From: CAYGTK01 sp964352775
GTDB taxonomy: Bacteria > Bacteroidota > Bacteroidia > Chitinophagales > CAIOSU01
Direction of reading: 5' to 3'
Length of the DNA stretch: 24,504 bases
Assembly (NCBI GenBank): GCA_964352775.1
Contig: CAYGTK010000034.1
Coordinates: 1 to 24,504 of the forward strand
Part shown: positions 21,916 to 24,504 of the stretch, in pieces
Layout: the number at the start of each line of letters is the position of its first letter
Numbering within the stretch: position 1 is the first letter of the stretch
Program-made: the position numbers and the translations under genes
Notes under the pieces: generated by a model
What the model saw: only the letters and a program-made list of their open reading frames with translations
What the model was told of the DNA's origin: nothing
Database searches by the model: none

Positions 21916-23110
21916 AGATACGGAAATAGTAAATGGAATAATTCACAGCCCTACTAGCGTATAGGCGAGTATAAATGTATATCTGCAACAAGAAATGGTA
22001 GTAGATCTTCACCAACACATCGTACCACAAGCGGCGGAATATTTCGAAGAGGAGAATGCGACCATTAACCGTAGTATAGCGTGCTGCGTTACCCGCTACT
22101 ATACCACCTTCTACCCCAACTACTTTACCCTTATGCACCAGCCATTGCGATACATTTTGTGCAGGACGAAAGGCGATGATGAACAAGACCAGAATAAGCA
22201 GATACCAAAGATCGAAAGCGATCAAGTAGCCGATATTGATCAGGGGAAAACCGATCTCGTAGAAGTAGTTGAGCAATTTATAATCGCTCTCGTTACTGTG
22301 TTCCCAATTGTATCGTTTGATATTTTCCCCAATGCTACTGCCAAAAAAAACAATGATAAAATACACCCCAAACCACCAACCATAGTGGGGAATGTACATA
22401 CTAGCCACAAACATCAAAATGGAAAACGCGATCAATTCCGCAGGAAATAAGGCGTAGCTGATCAGCTCATTAGCCCGCTTCACCGTAATGCGATGTACCA
22501 AAGAATATGTCCCCGCCTTTTGATCGTGATGATAATCGCGGATAAGGTGTTCCACAATGTATCTACTGCCCGAAACTAAAGCCCAAATAAACAACGGAAC
22601 TAAAGCCCATATAGGGAAACTTAACCCCAGCCCCACCTTAACCGCCATAAAAATGACCGCCACGGGAATAACTTGAGCATATAGCGAATCGGTAACTACT
22701 GCTCCCGCTAATCTATCTTTTAACCGTATTGGCGGAACGGAGTAAAGCAAGAACAACACTAACTGGGCTATTGCCAAATACAACACCGGCATAAACCGAC
22801 CGTCTATTAACCAAGGAGCTAAGCTTGAGGCTGCCAAACCCAAAGCCACCAACCAGCGGATGGGTTTTGATAGTTTAGATGAGAAATTGGGTTTGCTGGC
22901 AAGCGCATCCTTCTCAATATCAAAACTGTCGTTAATGAAGTAGCCGAAACTTGCTGCGGAAAGTAACCACCAAGAGATGAGTAGTAGTGTAGGCCAACTA
23001 TCGGCAAGGGTAATATCGCTAAAAGCGAACCACCAAAAAGCAAAGCCTAGCAGCATGGCCACCTTGGAGTTCCACCACTCTTCAAACCGAACTAATTTTT
23101 TGAGCTTCAC
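21869..23110 (-). CDS. UbiA-family prenyltransferase, long C-terminal tail
   Basis: 413 residues from GTG at 23110. An upstream ATG at 23170 adds 20 residues of odd composition (rich in Cys, Trp and His) overlapping the neighbour's promoter region, so I prefer the GTG. The protein has about nine membrane segments. The first Asp-rich motif is INDSFDIEKD (59-68; N-D-x-x-D-x-x-x-D), binding prenyl diphosphate through Mg2+. The second is RDYHHDQKAG (191-200). The YSVPPIRLKDR segment at 123-133 also fits the family. UbiA enzymes transfer prenyl groups to phenolic or other acceptors, or sugar phosphate to polyprenyl phosphate. The tail after ~320 is long and tyrosine-rich (11 Tyr in the last 53 residues). 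Confidence 0.83.
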   Translation of the reverse strand: MKLKKLVRFEEWWNSKVAMLLGFAFWWFAFSDITLADSWPTLLLISWWLLSAASFGYFINDSFDIEKDALASKPNFSSKLSKPIRWLVALGLAASSLAPWLIDGRFMPVLYLAIAQLVLFLLYSVPPIRLKDRLAGAVVTDSLYAQVIPVAVIFMAVKVGLGLSFPIWALVPLFIWALVSGSRYIVEHLIRDYHHDQKAGTYSLVHRITVKRANELISYALFPAELIAFSILMFVASMYIPHYGWWFGVYFIIVFFGSSIGENIKRYNWEHSNESDYKLLNYFYEIGFPLINIGYLIAFDLWYLLILVLFIIAFRPAQNVSQWLVHKGKVVGVEGGIVAGNAARYTTVNGRILLFEIFRRLWYDVLVKIYYHFLLQIYIYTRLYASRAVNYSIYYFRIYVLRYDDERARGNKS

Positions 23111-23187
23111 TAACAGCAAAATAGCACATTTGAAGGGGCAATGCCAAGAAAGACCGCTGATAGCCAGCATAGGGTAAGAGGATCCCT

Positions 23188-23195
23188 TATTTTTG
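23188..23195 (+). promoter_or_regulatory. -7 box (TATTTTTG) for the DegT-family gene
   Basis: Exact TAnnTTTG match ending 16 bases before the ATG at 23212. It is the same 8-mer as at 5740, 9913, 17751 and 17818. No -33 TTG at normal spacing is seen. Confidence 0.5.
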
Positions 23196-23211
23196 GGGCA
23201 AATCTCTGGCT

Positions 23212-24315
23212 ATGAAACCCGTACCGTTTTTTGACCTTTCCCGACAATATGCCAAACTAAAACCAGAGCTAGACGCAGCTGCACATAAGGTTTTTGAAAA
23301 GAACGCCTTTATCGGCGGACCATTTGTAGAGGCCTTCGAGGAAGAGTTTGCCGAATATTGCGGAACGAAATATGCAGTAGCCGTAAATAGCGGAACGGCA
23401 GCCATTCACCTAGCAACCGAAGCGCACGGAATTAGCGCAGGAGATGAAGTGATAGTGCCAGCCAACACTTACATAGCCACAGCAATGGGCGTTTCTCACG
23501 CAGGCGGAACACCTGTGTTTGCCGATTGCACAGCGGATACATGGGAGCTAGATGTAGAAGATGTAGAACGAAAGATAACCGACCGCACTAAGGCGATAAT
23601 GCCAGTCCACTTGTTCGGTCAGCCCGTGAATATGGATGCTATGCATGCGCTTGCCGATAAGCATCAACTATTGATAATAGAAGATGCCGCACAAGCGCAC
23701 GGCGCAGCCTATAAAGACCAACAAGTAGGCACCTTTGGGAACACTGCAGGCTATAGTTTCTACCCAAGTAAAAACCTCGGCGCGTATGGTGAAGGAGGTG
23801 GGTTGACTACAGATGATAAAAACATCTATAACAAACTACAGAAGCTAAAAGACTACGGGAGACCAAACAAATATGAGCACGATTTTGTGGGCTACAATCA
23901 ACGGATGCACGGTATGCAAGCCGCTTATCTATCAGTAAAACTTCCCTATTTGGATGGTTGGAATGATGCTAGAAGAGCCATCGCCAAGCAGTACCATGAG
24001 CAGATAAACAATCCAGTGATCACTAAGCAAGCTCAGCCAGAGGGCACGCATTCGGTGTACCATCTCTTTGTAGTTACCGTGGAAGATCGTGAGCATTTTA
24101 CTAATTATTTGAATGAGCAAAAAATAGGTTGGGGAACGCATTATCCTATAGCCTGTCATTTACAGAAGGCTTATGCTCATTTGGGATATAAGGTGGGTGA
24201 TATGCCTAATTCAGAATACTTATCAGATCATTGCGTGAGCTTACCACTCTTTCCTGAAATGGAACAATGGGAAGTAGATAGACTGATAGCTGTGCTTAAC
24301 AGCTACCAGCCTTAA
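23212..24315 (+). CDS. DegT/DnrJ/EryC1/StrS aminotransferase
   Basis: 367 residues, PLP-dependent. The family transfers an amino group (usually from glutamate) to a keto-sugar nucleotide, making amino sugars for surface polysaccharides or glycoproteins. NSGTAAIHLA (59-68) contributes to cofactor phosphate binding, IIEDAAQAHGA (155-165) contains the ring-stacking Asp/Gln segment, and YSFYPSKNLGAYGEGG (181-196) has Lys187 as the PLP Schiff-base lysine. C-terminal THYPIACHLQKAY and CVSLPLFPEM are typical. It starts at ATG 23212 after a -7 box and ends with a TAA whose bases also form the stop of the convergent carbamoyltransferase gene. The exact product sugar is unknown. Confidence 0.94.
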   Translation: MKPVPFFDLSRQYAKLKPELDAAAHKVFEKNAFIGGPFVEAFEEEFAEYCGTKYAVAVNSGTAAIHLATEAHGISAGDEVIVPANTYIATAMGVSHAGGTPVFADCTADTWELDVEDVERKITDRTKAIMPVHLFGQPVNMDAMHALADKHQLLIIEDAAQAHGAAYKDQQVGTFGNTAGYSFYPSKNLGAYGEGGGLTTDDKNIYNKLQKLKDYGRPNKYEHDFVGYNQRMHGMQAAYLSVKLPYLDGWNDARRAIAKQYHEQINNPVITKQAQPEGTHSVYHLFVVTVEDREHFTNYLNEQKIGWGTHYPIACHLQKAYAHLGYKVGDMPNSEYLSDHCVSLPLFPEMEQWEVDRLIAVLNSYQP

Positions 24316-24504
24316 CGGCGTTTCTTTACCACGAAATTATCTAAGATCAACACATCCATGCCCGAGCCAAAGAAGGCAGAAACGGCATCGCGAGGGGAAT
24401 TAACCACAGGTTCATTATTGCGATTAAAGCTGGTATTCAGCGAAACTGGATGCCCAGTATGCTTTTCCAAAGCCTTTAGATAGTTGAAATAGCGTTTATT
24501 CTGT
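24312..24504 (-). CDS. Carbamoyltransferase (NodU/CmcH family), C-terminal end only
   Basis: The frame runs off the right edge of the window, and the C-terminal 64 residues are visible. PVSLNTSFNRNNEPVVNSPRDAV, then FFGSGMDVLILDNFVV and KKRR at the end, match the C-terminal domain of NodU/CmcH/TobZ carbamoyltransferases (NTSFN, EPIV-x-(S/T)-P-x-D-A-(I/V), F-x-x-(T/S)-G-(M/I)-D). These enzymes use carbamoyl phosphate to O-carbamoylate sugars or natural products. The ATP-binding N-terminus is outside the window. Stop TAA shares its bases with the DegT stop (TTAA at 24312-24315). With the DegT, GT and UbiA genes it suggests modified surface glycans. Confidence 0.85.
   Translation of the reverse strand, partial: QNKRYFNYLKALEKHTGHPVSLNTSFNRNNEPVVNSPRDAVSAFFGSGMDVLILDNFVVKKRR

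Noticed and set aside
21995..22450. 151-codon open frame on the plus strand
   Set aside because: Antisense to the well-supported UbiA-family gene, with no family features and no promoter box.
1..24504. CRISPR arrays, tRNA or rRNA genes, insertion sequences
   Set aside because: No regularly spaced repeats, cloverleaf-like sequence, transposase motif or flanking inverted repeats were seen on reading both strands.

Overview
The window reads as chromosome of a member of the Bacteroidota, probably a marine Flavobacteriia/Cryomorphaceae-type organism. The evidence is direct: three secreted enzymes end in type IX secretion system (T9SS) sorting domains, at least eight genes are preceded by the phylum's TAnnTTTG -7 promoter box, Shine-Dalgarno sites are inconspicuous, and the gene order hpt-adk-obg is typical of the phylum. 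Coding density is very high, and no tRNA, rRNA, CRISPR array or intact insertion sequence was seen.

Layout. 1-1698 (minus): a polysaccharide deacetylase-like protein cut by the window edge and a degenerate 3-hydroxyacyl-CoA dehydrogenase relative. 1747-3247: ridA (plus), a small helical lipoprotein (minus) and a secreted START-domain protein (plus). 3244-8326 (minus): a housekeeping run of a LysM glucosaminidase, hpt, adk, obg and an EamA transporter, tightly spaced and partly overlapping. 8400-9859 (minus): an O-methyltransferase, a Rossmann-fold SDR relative and a small unknown protein. 10067-13782: two convergent T9SS cargo genes, an M43 metalloprotease and a purple-acid-phosphatase-like enzyme. 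13862-17733: an unknown protein, a metallo-beta-lactamase-fold protein without its metal ligands, a polytopic membrane protein and a long-chain-type acyl-CoA dehydrogenase. 17851-19887: a PNGase F-like secreted protein, the third T9SS cargo.

19888-21076 is the most unusual part. Right after the PNGase F-like gene lies a 44-codon, GC-rich 3' remnant of an ATP-dependent DNA ligase gene. It abuts, with no gap, a convergent AT-rich gene that looks like a tandem RusA-type Holliday-junction resolvase whose two halves keep complementary parts of the active-site signature. 21079-24504 is a surface-polysaccharide or glycoconjugate region: a DXD glycosyltransferase, a UbiA-family prenyltransferase, a DegT aminotransferase and the C-terminal end of a carbamoyltransferase.

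Themes: several proteins have lost family catalytic residues (the HCDH relative, the MBL-fold protein, and one of three catalytic acids in the PNGase F-like protein). Nearly every convergent gene pair overlaps or touches at its stop codons, leaving no room for ordinary terminators. Promoter -7 boxes settle several start codons where longer in-frame TTG-initiated readings would otherwise be possible.
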